A DNA stretch of 64,000 bases from Asterella californica (lineage: Eukaryota > Streptophyta > Marchantiopsida > Marchantiales > Aytoniaceae): assembly GCA_036924285.1 (NCBI GenBank), contig JAYKYS010000041.1, forward strand, positions 82,001-146,000, in the 5' to 3' direction. Position 1 is the stretch's first letter, and every line of letters starts with the position of its first letter. This document shows, one piece after another, positions 10,235 to 20,841 of the stretch. Both the position numbers and the translations under genes were made by a program. The notes below the pieces were generated by a model. That model had not been told where the DNA came from and did no database searches. It saw only the letters and a program-made list of their open reading frames with translations.

Positions 10235-12784
10235 TCTGAGCACGCCGAGAGAACAATTCAACGAATAACAACGCTCAGAATCTCCGAGCGATGCTGGTCT
10301 GGAAAGGATGCCCTATGTGACAATACGGTGGGTAATCAGGGATGCAGCCTGTAAGTGTATGTGCTTGAGATAAAAAAGCAGACAGTAACCAGGGTAGAAC
10401 ATCCATGCAATTTGCAATGTAGCAGGCAGATACATGTTACATAGAATAGAAATCCAAGTGTAAGCGTTTTCTAACGCCGAAGCGACTATGAGGTGTAATA
10501 GAACAGCAGGAGCACCTGACTAGAGCAAATCTACGGATGTAGAATGCTACAGGCCCTTTGAGGTAACCCCAAGAACAGAGAATAGAGAAAAATATCAACT
10601 GGAGGTAAGGAGGAGTTGTTAACGAAGGTCAGAAAAACGAGCACAGGTAAAAACAGAAACACAAAATACCATAATGAAACAATTTTCTGCTCAAGGGTCC
10701 CTGCAAAGTTGTAGGAATGAGCCACTCAAACACCTAACTACCACAAGTTACAGCCGAGCACGAAGGTGGAGCCCCCTTCCCGCTGCCTGCACCTCAACCT
10801 GATCTCTGACTTCGTCAGCACCCAGCAGAGAGAGGTCAGGATACAGATGAGTAGGAAAGTGATCGATAGAGGAATTGAACCTTTCCACCTCAGCGCGGCC
10901 TCGTCGATCCAGGAGTTTCTGTTCAGATCCGGACATCTCAGGGCAGACTCCCGTCATTGAGTACTGGTAGATGAGCGAGCTTGGCACAAGAATTGTGTAA
11001 GGACATACATGGGACACGGGTAAAGCAGTTTTCGGTGAAAACAGTGACTTCCCCCGCACACTTAAGGTAACCCCCAAACAGTTTTGAACCCATGCAAGTA
11101 TAAGGTGAGTAACAAAGAGTGGTGAACATGTAAGCTAACATATATGGGACACGTATATATAAGTCAGGAACTGACGGAGCAATGCGAACCTAGTGAAGAC
11201 AGTAGAGTGCAGCAGGAGAAGACACAGAGACATATCAAGGAATATAAGGTCAAGAAAACTAAAAAAGCACAATAGCGAAAGGTAGAACGTGGGAGGGAAG
11301 CATGTACAGGCCAAATAATCGAGTAGAATTCTTATATAAGAGGGTCTGAATAGCAAGGTATGGGTGCTAATGCTATAGAGGAACATTCAGGTGCGCAGGG
11401 GCGAAAATATATGATCAGAAAATGTAAAGGTTCCGGTATCCTAGAATCATAGTATGCAAATCCTGTTTAGTTCCACTCTGACATTAGCATTTCTCTGGTG
11501 CGCGTCAGTTAGGAATCGTAGGGACCAGTGAACATCACGTTACTCCGTCATATGGAACTGTGAGTCAAACGGAGCTCTGAGAGCAGTAGTAGATTGGGGT
11601 TCCGAATAGGGAAGGTATCTGTAACTACGTAAACAGCAAGAAGAACAGGAAAAACAGAAAGAAAGCGTTCGGAAGTGTGTTTAGCGCTGTAAATCGAAAC
11701 TCTTCTAGTGCAGATAAAGACACCACTCCACGAGATTTCACGCATAGGGTAGCGTGTCGTAGACAAAAACAAGATTCAGCAAGGACCTTAATGCGCAGGT
11801 GGGATCATTTGATGAAGGCCTACCTTGGTTCCAAACGGTCCTCGAGGTGGATCGAGATCACAGCGTTCGAGACCCTGCAGCAAACCAAGTTCCACTGTGA
11901 GTCTTAGCTGAACATCCACTTCAACGTATGAAATACAAACCACAGGTAGGGTATCACCCTACCTTCCGTTGTGCCTCCGGTTCTTCCAGCTCCATTCCGG
12001 TTGCAACTGCAAAGTCACCGGATGAATCTGCAGGGATGGAAAAGTAGCATCCCTTTAAATGGCCGAATTAAAACTACAAGACGCTTGAAATTTCGTCTTC
12101 CTGGATTCCGCTAGATAAAGCGACATAAACAAAGTGAGGACCGCCTACCAAACGTTAGAGCATGAACCGTTCGGCTGGGATAAAGATGCACGCCGAATTG
12201 AAGACACAGAACACATATGATTGAGAGAAACCAAGAGAAGAAAAGGCTTTCGACAAGAAACGAGATTCGAGCACGTATGCGCTTAATAGGGTAGGGTCTC
12301 CGAGAGAGCCTGTCAAGTAAAGTGTGAGGGTTAATGTATAGCTAGAAAACGGAACACGGATTACAAATTACTGACTCAAAAGACCCTTTGACTTGACACT
12401 AAGCTATATTATCCCCAAGCAAAAGGTGGTGGTATTGCGGACGATGTCATAAGCTAACTCGAACAAAGTGGCGAGTGACCTTAAATCTCCCTACACCTGA
12501 GAATTAATAACATGTTGGAGCAACCCGTATGTTGTCTTTGAATGAAACCGAACAAAACTGAAGGTGTAAAAGAGGCGCGGGGGACCGAGATAAACATATG
12601 GTTCAGCCACCACTCAGGATTGGCAAACAATATGATTTACATCTGTGAATGCAAGTCGCAACCAAGAACGTTGATCTGCCATGCCAACGGCCGTGGCATC
12701 GTTCAAGAGAAGTTCAGAAACATCATCAAATCGGGCAGAGATTTGAAACTGACGGGAGGGATTGCAGAAAAACGAAAGGGATCA
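10235..12784. other. Upstream region of clpP: probable promoter/5' UTR, possible introns
   Basis: No supported gene. A polypyrimidine-AG (minus strand, CCTTTCCAG, near 10,299-10,307) just upstream of the clpP ATG could be a splice acceptor, so a 5' UTR intron is possible. Short minus-strand frames at 10,531-10,725 and 10,748-11,077 include hydrophobic stretches but no recognisable family. Confidence 0.3.
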
Positions 12785-13123
12785 TCAATCCGAGAGCGAG
12801 GGCAGCCCTAGTTGGTGGGAATCCAAACTTCGGAAACCTACTGTACATATCTGAAGAAAAACGGGATAAGTCAATTGACTCCAGATGAGTATAACAAGTG
12901 CCTTGTAATTTGGGGATGCAAGTAGAGCATCCGTGGAAAACTGCTGACCTGCTCCATGTGTGGCACTGAGAGCATATCTGTGGCATCTTGGAGAAGAGAC
13001 AGGTCGCCGCTGCTGGACGGAACCGCTCGCAACACCTGCAGTTCTGTCGATGAGCGCAGGTCGTACCAACAATCCTGGAGACGATATGACACGAACAACT
13101 CTCCTGCCTGCGCACCGCAACAT
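12785..13123 (-). CDS. Possible first exon encoding a mitochondrial presequence
   Basis: This ATG-initiated minus-strand frame begins MLRCAGRRVVRVISSPGLLV and is rich in Arg, Ser, Ala and Val. It has almost no acidic residues over its first 60 codons, the composition of a mitochondrial targeting peptide. A possible splice donor (GCAG|GTCAGC) occurs near 12,950, after about codon 59; the remaining codons look non-coding. I could not find the downstream exons, nor a splice phase that joins it cleanly to clpP. It may be the start of an undetected gene running left, an alternative clpP leader, or chance. Confidence 0.22.
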   Translation of the reverse strand: MLRCAGRRVVRVISSPGLLVRPALIDRTAGVASGSVQQRRPVSSPRCHRYALSATHGAGQQFSTDALLASPNYKALVILIWSQLTYPVFLQICTVGFRSLDSHQLGLPSLSD

Positions 13124-13429
13124 CTTTGCACTGCTTGCTCGATACCTGGCTCTACAATTCGCCGTCGAAACCCACGTCTCCTCTAGCCACGCTCTTTGTG
13201 TCTCCTCCCTCGTTACTTCTCCCGATCATTTTCCACCCTTCACTCGGGAAAGACAAACCAATCACCCGTCGCTACGTGTGTGAAAAGTAAGAACGCAAAG
13301 CTTTTGTTTAAAAGCTTTTATATCCATTTAGCATTTAACCATAGGTCTTTTCTCGACATTTCGTATCACAACATTGTTTACATGCTGTAAGTCTTGGGTG
13401 AAGCCCAAAGCACATGTCTTTTTAGATAT

Positions 13430-15290
13430 TATGAACCATCCACTAGAGTATCAAGCCATAGATGATTCGAGGATACTCATCCGTATTTCTCTTTCAACAA
13501 CTCAATAAGCTTCGGTAGCAAGGCACGAGAGATTAGAATCAGCTTCAAGTCTCAAGGTATGTGAAGAACAATGAAGATAACCATCAAAGCTGTCATACTC
13601 GGATCCACAAAATCAATCTCTTCAGCTGAGAAATAAAATATGTTATCATGACTAACAATCATCTACTCGAAAACTCTTTTCTTTACTTCAGTCAAGAAGT
13701 CAACCTCTCCTATCTAGAGCTGCTCGAATGTCTCTTGAATAAACTGATGTCTTATATGTGTAAGATCTCTAAGTATAAGCTCAATGATCACAAACTCCAT
13801 TGATTGTTATGAGTCAACATGTAATTGGATCGTTACTAGCTTCACTTGTTTTGCTACAGTCTTATACTTGGTGTGCATCTTTGCGAGGAACATTGCACAA
13901 GCAGATTGCATCATTCCATCCATTCTCTAGTCTCAGATGAAGACGAGATTACAAGTACGAGATAATCTCCTCATAGACTCTATGAGAACGGATGAGATCG
14001 TCATCCTATCTCTCATCTGCCTCATCAACCTATCTACATCATCCAACTAACGAATAAAACATTGCACACCTACAAATTTCTCGTACACATTTACCTCATC
14101 TCCTCGCAGAATCCATGTATAACGCAGATGTGCTACCTGCTTCTCCATCTGGCTCCATCAAACTCCCTCTTCGTGATACCAAGAACCTCCCAAAGAGGTT
14201 CTTGGTATTCAACTCGTGTATCTAGTATCCTCTGCTCCATAATGCTCTTGAGATAAGTAGAAGTTTCAATATTTACAGCCAGCTTGTCAGCCGATCCCTT
14301 CTTCTTCTCTTGAGCAATAAACCACTTATCAGCAGCCATTGGATCCTGTTGAAACTCTACATGTCCTCCATCAAACCTGGTGTAGATGAAAGAGCTTGAG
14401 AAGTAGATGAGACGTCCTCTGGAGGAGCTGCTCGCATCTTGATGACTCTCTGTCTATATCCAATCTCCTCTAGAACTCCAATATCAAGTTCCGAGGCATC
14501 TCGTTGTCTCTTTTTCTCCATAAAAGCATCATGTCAATGAAAGTGTCTACCCACGTCCAAGAATGTTTTGATAGACGTAGTGTCTACATGATCTCTCCAT
14601 CCTCTGACTCTACAGATAGTCTTAGCCTCTTTCTTCAACATCTCAAAAGGAACTTCGACGCTATTCTTCTCGGTAGTCCTATCTAGCAACGTAAGACTAG
14701 CAGAAATTTCAATATGTGCGACATATACATCAAGATTCGCTAGTGGTATCATTAAAGCAGTTACTATTGCAGTGGTAGCAATCTGAGATAGATTTCTCAT
14801 GCCTCCTCTTTCAAATTACATACTCAACGGCTCTCTAGTAGAAGCAACGTAATAACCTATCATTCTAATAGCATACGGCACCATCTCGCAAAGCAACCAT
14901 AAGTTCTTGATAATCTCCCCGAAGATGATCTAGATTCTCACACTAGATATCTACGAACAAGAGCGAATCTCGAACGTGCAGCAGCAGGTGCTGGTTGCTC
15001 TCTCTGTAAACTAGTCAACTCAACCTTCAACTCATGCACCTGTCGGATCAGATCTTCAATCTAGTTCTACTGACCTTGGCTTTCTGCAAGTCGTTGGACA
15101 TATGCTCTTTGCGCATGAAAGTAGAGAGACAAGACCTGCAACTTATAATGAGAAGCTTCTGAGTGCAAGCGCTAGTGCTTCACAGAGATAATTTTCATCT
15201 TAAAGTTCTAAGTTTGAAGACGTGAGGTTTGAGATTATGTTTTGAGATCGAGGAGTTGTGTGCATACCGTGTGATTGGTTTTTATCTATA
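13430..15290 (-). pseudogene. Gypsy pol N-terminal remnant (coiled coil, linker, start of RT)
   Basis: Read on the minus strand from right to left. First comes a coiled-coil-like segment (about 15,190-14,950: LRQVHELKVELTSL-like). Next is EEIGYRQRVIKMRAAP (about 14,450). Then the clear block at 14,133-14,339 (ADKWFIAQEKKKGSADKLAV, then MEQRILDTRVEYQEPLWEVL). After that come DDVDRLMRQMRDRMTISS (about 14,030), FSAEEIDFVDPSMTALMVIF (about 13,610) and SRALLPKLIELLKEK (about 13,490), which is the approach to an RT domain. It breaks off there. Stops and frameshifts are frequent. The motifs are those of the same gypsy family as the RNase H/integrase remnant near 2-3.5 kb. Confidence 0.6.
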
Positions 15291-15342
15291 ACATGTTGGA
15301 GATTCTTTGAGATCCGTGTCTCGCGTGTGATCTCGGACTTGG

Positions 15343-15383
15343 TTTTGTCGGACACCACAAAAGCAAAATACTGTCCGACAAAA
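15343..15383. repeat. 12-bp inverted repeat TTTTGTCGGACA / TGTCCGACAAAA
   Basis: Perfect 12-bp arms at 15,343-15,354 and 15,372-15,383, separated by 17 bp. It lies between the minus-strand pol remnant and the plus-strand gag remnant, exactly where the two halves face away from each other. It could be an LTR edge or the scar of the rearrangement. Confidence 0.7.
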
Positions 15384-15544
15384 GAAATGAAAAGAGCATA
15401 TGTGCCTTAACAAGTGTCTTCTTTTCTGTGATTGTATCACAACTAGAAAGTTCCACCTTTATCAAGAAACTCTCTCATCCACATATAATCTGGTGCTTCC
15501 ACTAAGAGTTTGTTGTGATGATCGATCATAAGCATTTTGTGTAT

Positions 15545-16300
15545 CGCGCGAGAAGAAATGAATCGTAAGAGTGCAAATGCTGCTGCCGCTGCTTCTACAT
15601 CTATTACATCTATGTCTACTGCATCTACGTCTACTATCGCACTTCTGTAGCACATACGACTGCAACAACGGCAACATCTGGTCTCCATATTATTGAGATC
15701 TTGAAGACGCTTGCGACCTTGGTTCAACAACATCTGACCATCTGAAGGGTTGAGTTGAAATCTACGAAGGCATTACAAGCAATTGTGAATAAATGTGGAA
15801 GATTTGAGGATAAGATATTTCTAGATTTCTTCGTTAGTATAGAGGAGAGATGGAGCTTGTGAAAGTCGCTGATGCGGAGATGATCAGTTTTGAGTTGGCT
15901 ATGATTCTTGAGTTGCGGGATGAAGTTATATATGTGCATAGAATAAATCTTGGTGTTTGGTTGAGTTTTGAGCAAGCTTTCCGAGAATAATTTCTAGAAG
16001 AAGATTCTGACATGGTTATTAAGATGATATTTCTAGATTGGGTTGCGCAGCAACCTGGCCGTACGATGGGGTTGAACGAGCTGTCAAGAGAATTTGATCA
16101 TGGATATAAGCAACTCTCAATGCTTGAGAGAATAACATTGGATGCTAAGAAAATAGAGCTTTTCTTTGCAGGCTATCGATGATGCTACGGCAGATTGATT
16201 ATGTTTCATGTTGGCGGATCGATCAGTGGAAGGAGATGTTACTATCGATTGGGGAAGAGTCGAGGATGCCGTGACTGTTCTAACTAGATAGAGATAAGAA
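15545..16300 (+). pseudogene. Gypsy gag remnant
   Basis: A low-complexity Ala/Ser/Thr-rich lead (about 15,560-15,650) is followed by a retrotransposon gag domain in broken frames. Segments are ADAEMISFELAMILELRDEV (about 15,872-15,930), GVWLSFEQAFRE, VIKMIFLDWVAQQPGR, GLNELSREFDHGYKQLSMLE (about 16,070-16,130), ITLDAKKIELFFAGY and RVEDAVTVLTR (about 16,255-16,290). The motif order is that of a Ty3/gypsy capsid domain. Internal stops show decay. It probably belongs to the same family as the pol pieces at 13.4-15.3 kb, but in opposite orientation. Confidence 0.6.
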
Positions 16301-18191
16301 AGAGTGACTTTAGGATGACGTCTGCTTGCAAAAGTGGTCTCTCAATCCTACCTCTCGGCACTCAATCTTCAATTCCTCGATGTCAAAATCGTCAACAGTC
16401 AGAAAATCCTCTAGATGTGAGCTCCACAAATCTCTTTGCATCAGCTCTTCGATGATCTCTACGATAATGATTGGAAGAAAACCTAACTTCTGTTATACAT
16501 CACTTTTGGGATTTTCCTCCTCCCTACATGACCTCCTCCGTCAAGTAACGAGTGTAGAATGATGCCTTAGACAAATGGAAATAGCAAAATAAATCTCTGG
16601 TGATAAATTAACATGTATCATCGTCTTACATTCAAACAGATTAATTAATATGTCTTTGTAGATGTATATGCACGGACAGTTTCCGAGTCAGTCATACAAT
16701 CAACTTGACACCTCCACCCGAAGTAACTTCACCATGACTACCTCTGACCACCAGAATCATCTCGTTCTGACACCCATAGCTCGAGTTATAGCCTTTGTCG
16801 TTCTCTGCCTTTTTAACTTCATAATGTCGTAATGATCTCCTTATGTATTAGTTCCATTTGATTTAAGACCCAAGTGCATTACATGACGTAATATATATTT
16901 TTCTAGAAAAGAATTGATACCAACTTGGAGTATCTTTGATGTCATCTCGCTACTCAAGGACTTAAAGAGCCGCACATCAAATACGTACTAATTATCTCGA
17001 CACCTCGAAGGGGAGTTAGTCCTCTAGCATATGATCCATTTTGAAATCCGACGATAGTCTCTATTTAGCATCCACACCAGGTGACTGCATTGGTGCAGAG
17101 GTGGACGGATGCATCTCGCATTCACGATACATTTAAGGGGCATCTAATGTCACACCCTTAGGTAACTTGGTGTCCCACATATTCCCTCCAAGGGGTCTGT
17201 ATACTCCAAGCCAGTTGTGAGTCTGAGATGATTTGATCTATAGATCTCCTCCTTGCAGGTTTACTAAGCTACCCACGGAAGTCAATCTCACAACTTGTCT
17301 AGAGACCAGTTTTTAGGCTAATATGCTAGTAAAGAGCGCTATTTCATCTTCATAACTATTTCTAGACATGGTCCTTCTTTACATTTTTAGATGCAAACAT
17401 ATACTATACACTACAATCTACATGATGAAAATCTAAACATAAATTTTGAACTCACTCAGATTGATGATACCCTTATCAGTTTCAAAAATGTTTCAAAACT
17501 ACACCAAATAACTTTTTGCTTGCAATTTCATTTGTAACTTTTTAACATACCACATTGATCAACGTCATGAGACATATGTTGTGGTGTTTTTGGATTTCTA
17601 AATGCTCATTTCCTCTAGAACCAATTTTTTCCTGGGCCCCAACTTGACTTTTAGAGATAAACTTCGTACTAAAAAGTGAATTTTTCACCTTTTGAAATAA
17701 TTCAAATCAAGACACCGACGGACAGACCGTCCAGAAATATGAAGAACAACAACAAGTTGTTATTTATGGACTATCATCTCGTGGACCACCAGTGGACAGA
17801 TCTCTAGCGATGCACATTAAACAACAATAGTTTGTTATTTATGATAGATCACCAACGGACGGATCGTCGATGTGTGGATGATAATAACAACTTGTTATAT
17901 TATAAACATATAAGCTAGATGTTAATGAGTTTTTTGGGGGTTCGGTTATTCTTTTTGGGAGGATTTTTGACAACTGACCACCTTGGAGGAGGATTTTTGA
18001 GAGACGTACGCATCGTGACTGTCAGTGCTAAGCGACTAGCTTGAACCTGCGAGCTAACGATGGAGATTTTGAGAGATTGGTGAATCCGATGCAAGTGCAC
18101 AGTGCGTCACCAGATTCAGATTTCTGCAGAATACGCATATGATTCTAGAAGTTATTCTTGAGAAATTAATCGACTTTCTTGGGACGGAGCA
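16301..18191. other. Spacer / decayed LTR material
   Basis: No gene recognised. Three degenerate copies of a roughly 65-75 bp unit (CGGACRGAYCGTC, then ACAAYARCTTGTTAT, then TATGRA) run from about 17,705 to 17,905. The strip directly left of the giant-LTR element ends in its 5-bp target sequence CGTAG (18,192-18,196). Confidence 0.4.
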
Positions 18192-18196
18192 CGTAG
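18192..18196. repeat. Target-site duplication CGTAG (left)
   Basis: Five bases directly left of the 5' LTR, identical to 36,778-36,782 directly right of the 3' LTR. This pins both element ends. Confidence 0.95.
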
Positions 18197-20220
18197 TGTG
18201 GTGTCCACAAATTACAGGATGCACGAATTTTTGAAATTTTTAAGGATACTTGTTTGTATAACTGAAGAAGCGTTGTTACTTAAGGTTACGGCTTCCTTAG
18301 TAGGAAGATGATCTTAAGAGCTGTTTGTAATAAGAAGTTGACTTCTTCAGAAGACGACCGTCTTCAGAAGATCGTCTTCTCAGTTGCATCTTCAGAAGAC
18401 GAGAAGACGGCGGAAGATGGGAAGACGACGGAAGACACCTATCTTCTAGAAGACAGCGACCGCGAAGGATCAACCACGAGTTTTCGGGTAAGACAGTAGG
18501 TGTACCTACTGGAGCGCACCGAATAGGTAGGTAGGTCAGGAAGACACCAAGGACGAGAACCCCTAATCTGCGGGGAAGATGCGTGAGGAAGCACATTAGC
18601 CACCTTCAAACTTCCCGCAGCACAGTGCGCATGAAGAAGATCGATTGAGAGAGTGAACTTCGAGCTAGCATTGAGAGAGGAATCGAGTAAGACATCGAGG
18701 TAGTAGAGAGTACGTTGACAGCTAGGCGAAGGGTGAAATGGGATTGCGGGAGCACAAACAGCAGAGAGAGCGAAGGCATTTCTGTGGAGCTTCCGAGAAG
18801 TTGACAGTGGAGAGTGGCGAGTAGAAGCGAAAGTAGAATCGAGGTGTGGACCGAAATTGACAGCAGGCGCATTCGAGAGGAGTCGCATTGGAAGCTAGTA
18901 CAAGAGCCAGAAGCGCGGAGGTCGAAGACAACTCGGGAGCCGAAGAAGACTGTAGAGGTTCTTTTCCCTGTTCTTTCCCTTTCCCACTTCTTCTCGCCAT
19001 TGTCTGGTACTCCCCGCGCTTCCTTGATTGTGTGCAGGCAGCCTGATCGATTACCCCACCCCCCATCTTTCCTATTGAGACATTGGGCGCGGAAGCGCTG
19101 CCCAATTTCTGTCAAGATATCTCCTTGCTTCTTCCCGAGCTCAATTCGAGCTTCCCTACCCCTAGTCTTCAAATTGGCGAACCCAACTATCCATTTCTCT
19201 ACCCTACTACCTCTCTACCCCCGAAACTTGGAATAGAAGACGATTCGGAAGATGGGAACATCTTCGGAAGACGCTTCTTGAACTTGATTGTCTTCGGAAG
19301 ACATCTTCGGAAGACTGTCTTCGGAAATCGACTGAACACAATTCGTATCAAGAGTGGATTTGCTTTGCTTTTGTGTTTAGAGAGACTTGGTACGAAGCCT
19401 GAGTGGTGTGGTGAGTTGTTGTGTTATTTCGAGAAGTTGGAACTCGGGAACTAGGCCTGTGCCTCCCGGTCTTCCAAGCTTCTCAACTCCACATCTTTCT
19501 AGAGAGACTAGAAGACTGAAAGGCTGGCAAAATGAGCGAGAAGACGTGAGGGTCCATTTCGGGTCTCTTCTGTCCGACCCATAGCAGCCGTTCCTTCTTC
19601 TTCCCGAACTTAGAAGAGAGTTGTGAGAAGTATTGCTGGCAGAATCCGGAGAGAATGGTCGAGGGTCATGTCTTCCCATCATGCAGCAAACTTCTTCTGA
19701 GTGCGTATGAGAGGTGAGAAGTCAGAAGAACAGAGTGCACATGTCTTGAGTCTGTTGTGAGGATAGATTGCGCGTAGGAAGAAGAAGACAGGTGAGACCA
19801 GTGAAGGGAAGTCTGACTTCGGGAGGTCTTCCGGGAACGACATTGAATCGGAAGCTGTCCCAAGTGTCTTCCTAGAGGCCACTGTCACCACAGGAGCCCG
19901 CAACCATCTTCTGAACCTTTCTCATACTCTACTTCTCGCATATCTTGTATCTTCTGATAGGAAGTAGGATGTAATGCAAGGTGGGTTGTCTTCTTGGTAA
20001 TCCATGCGAGGCCTTGCTTAGATAGGATTGTTTAGATATAGCTCGGAAGACGAGAGCTATTTAGGAAGCACTGTTAGAATCCCGGAAGACAGAGTAGCTG
20101 TCTTCTGGAAGACTAGTTTCGTCTTCTGAGAAGTAGAAGCTAGACTGTGGGCACTCGGGAAGAACTGAGCCTTCAGCTCATAGTAGGTGCTTGTGGTTTA
20201 GTGCAGCAGATCTTCTAGGT

Positions 20221-20841
20221 ATGTCGATGCATCCGCGAGGCTTGGTGTTACCAGCGACATAATTGGTCGAGGTCACTCTTTTCCTCAAGGAGTTGGGTCT
20301 CGACTTCTTCCTGTGGGACTGGAACCTCGCAGATCAAGGGCTTCTGGAGGAGGTATGGGCAGCGTTACCACCGCGTAACCATGTACCTGCAAAGGCAGGA
20401 GTTGTTCAGGGAAGACCATCTTCCTGGACAGAAGACTGGTGGCGTAAGGCGTTTCACAGGCCTGAGACCGAGAACCGAGGATATTAGTACGAGAAGAAGA
20501 TCTTGCATAGGATTGTGAGTTCATGGCATGTGCCTGGGAGTACCACCTGCCTTTTCGTGGAAGACAGGCAGGGGAGGAACGGTTGGAAGATAGAGTCTTA
20601 TCGGGAGCCGAAGAAGCGACTTCTGGCGAAGTTGTTTCTGCATCTTTTCCCCAAGGGAAAAGCGCAGAAGACGAGGTACTTAGGAGATCAGGACGTGGAG
20701 TTCCTGGAATCAGTGTGGGATGACAGAGTGCCAATCTACTGGGGCGCATACATCCACAACTATGTAAAGGCGGAGCTAGCATACTTGGGTACCCCGGCGG
20801 GAGGACATCTGACGCCCTTCTTCTGCTACTTGTATGTAGCC
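20221..20841 (+). pseudogene. Protein-like upstream extension of the LTR ORF, broken by stops
   Basis: The frame of the LTR ORF continues upstream with protein-like sequence: FLKELGLDFFLWDWNLADQ, then SSWTEDWWRKAFHRPETENR, then a UAG at 20,485-20,487. After the UAG it reads IVSSWHVPGSTTCLFVEDRQ, KRLLAKLFLHLFPKGKAQKT and AGGHLTPFFCYLYVAMGDF into the ATG at 20,842. This copy also has a UAA near 20,260 that the other two copies lack. The UAG is present in all three LTRs. The other two also carry a UGA at the Trp codon corresponding to about 20,739, which is open here. It could be a former N-terminal half, a leaky-stop extension or a 5' leader. No family recognised. Confidence 0.45.

Noticed and set aside
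10235..10261. Nine-codon N-terminal extension of clpP
   Set aside because: It begins at TTG without an upstream ATG in frame. The ATG at 10,234 gives the expected length.
19083..19454. 123-codon frame in the LTR, open in all three copies (also 31,694-32,065 and 46,165-46,536)
   Set aside because: The LTRs are so similar that many chance frames stay open in all three, including several on the minus strand. It has no recognisable domain and no upstream signal, so I did not call it a gene.
20503..20841. Longer version of the LTR ORF (667 codons) in the 5' LTR
   Set aside because: The extension starts at TTG, which is not a usual plant nuclear start, and the other copies have UGA in it. I used the ATG at 20,842 and described the extension separately.
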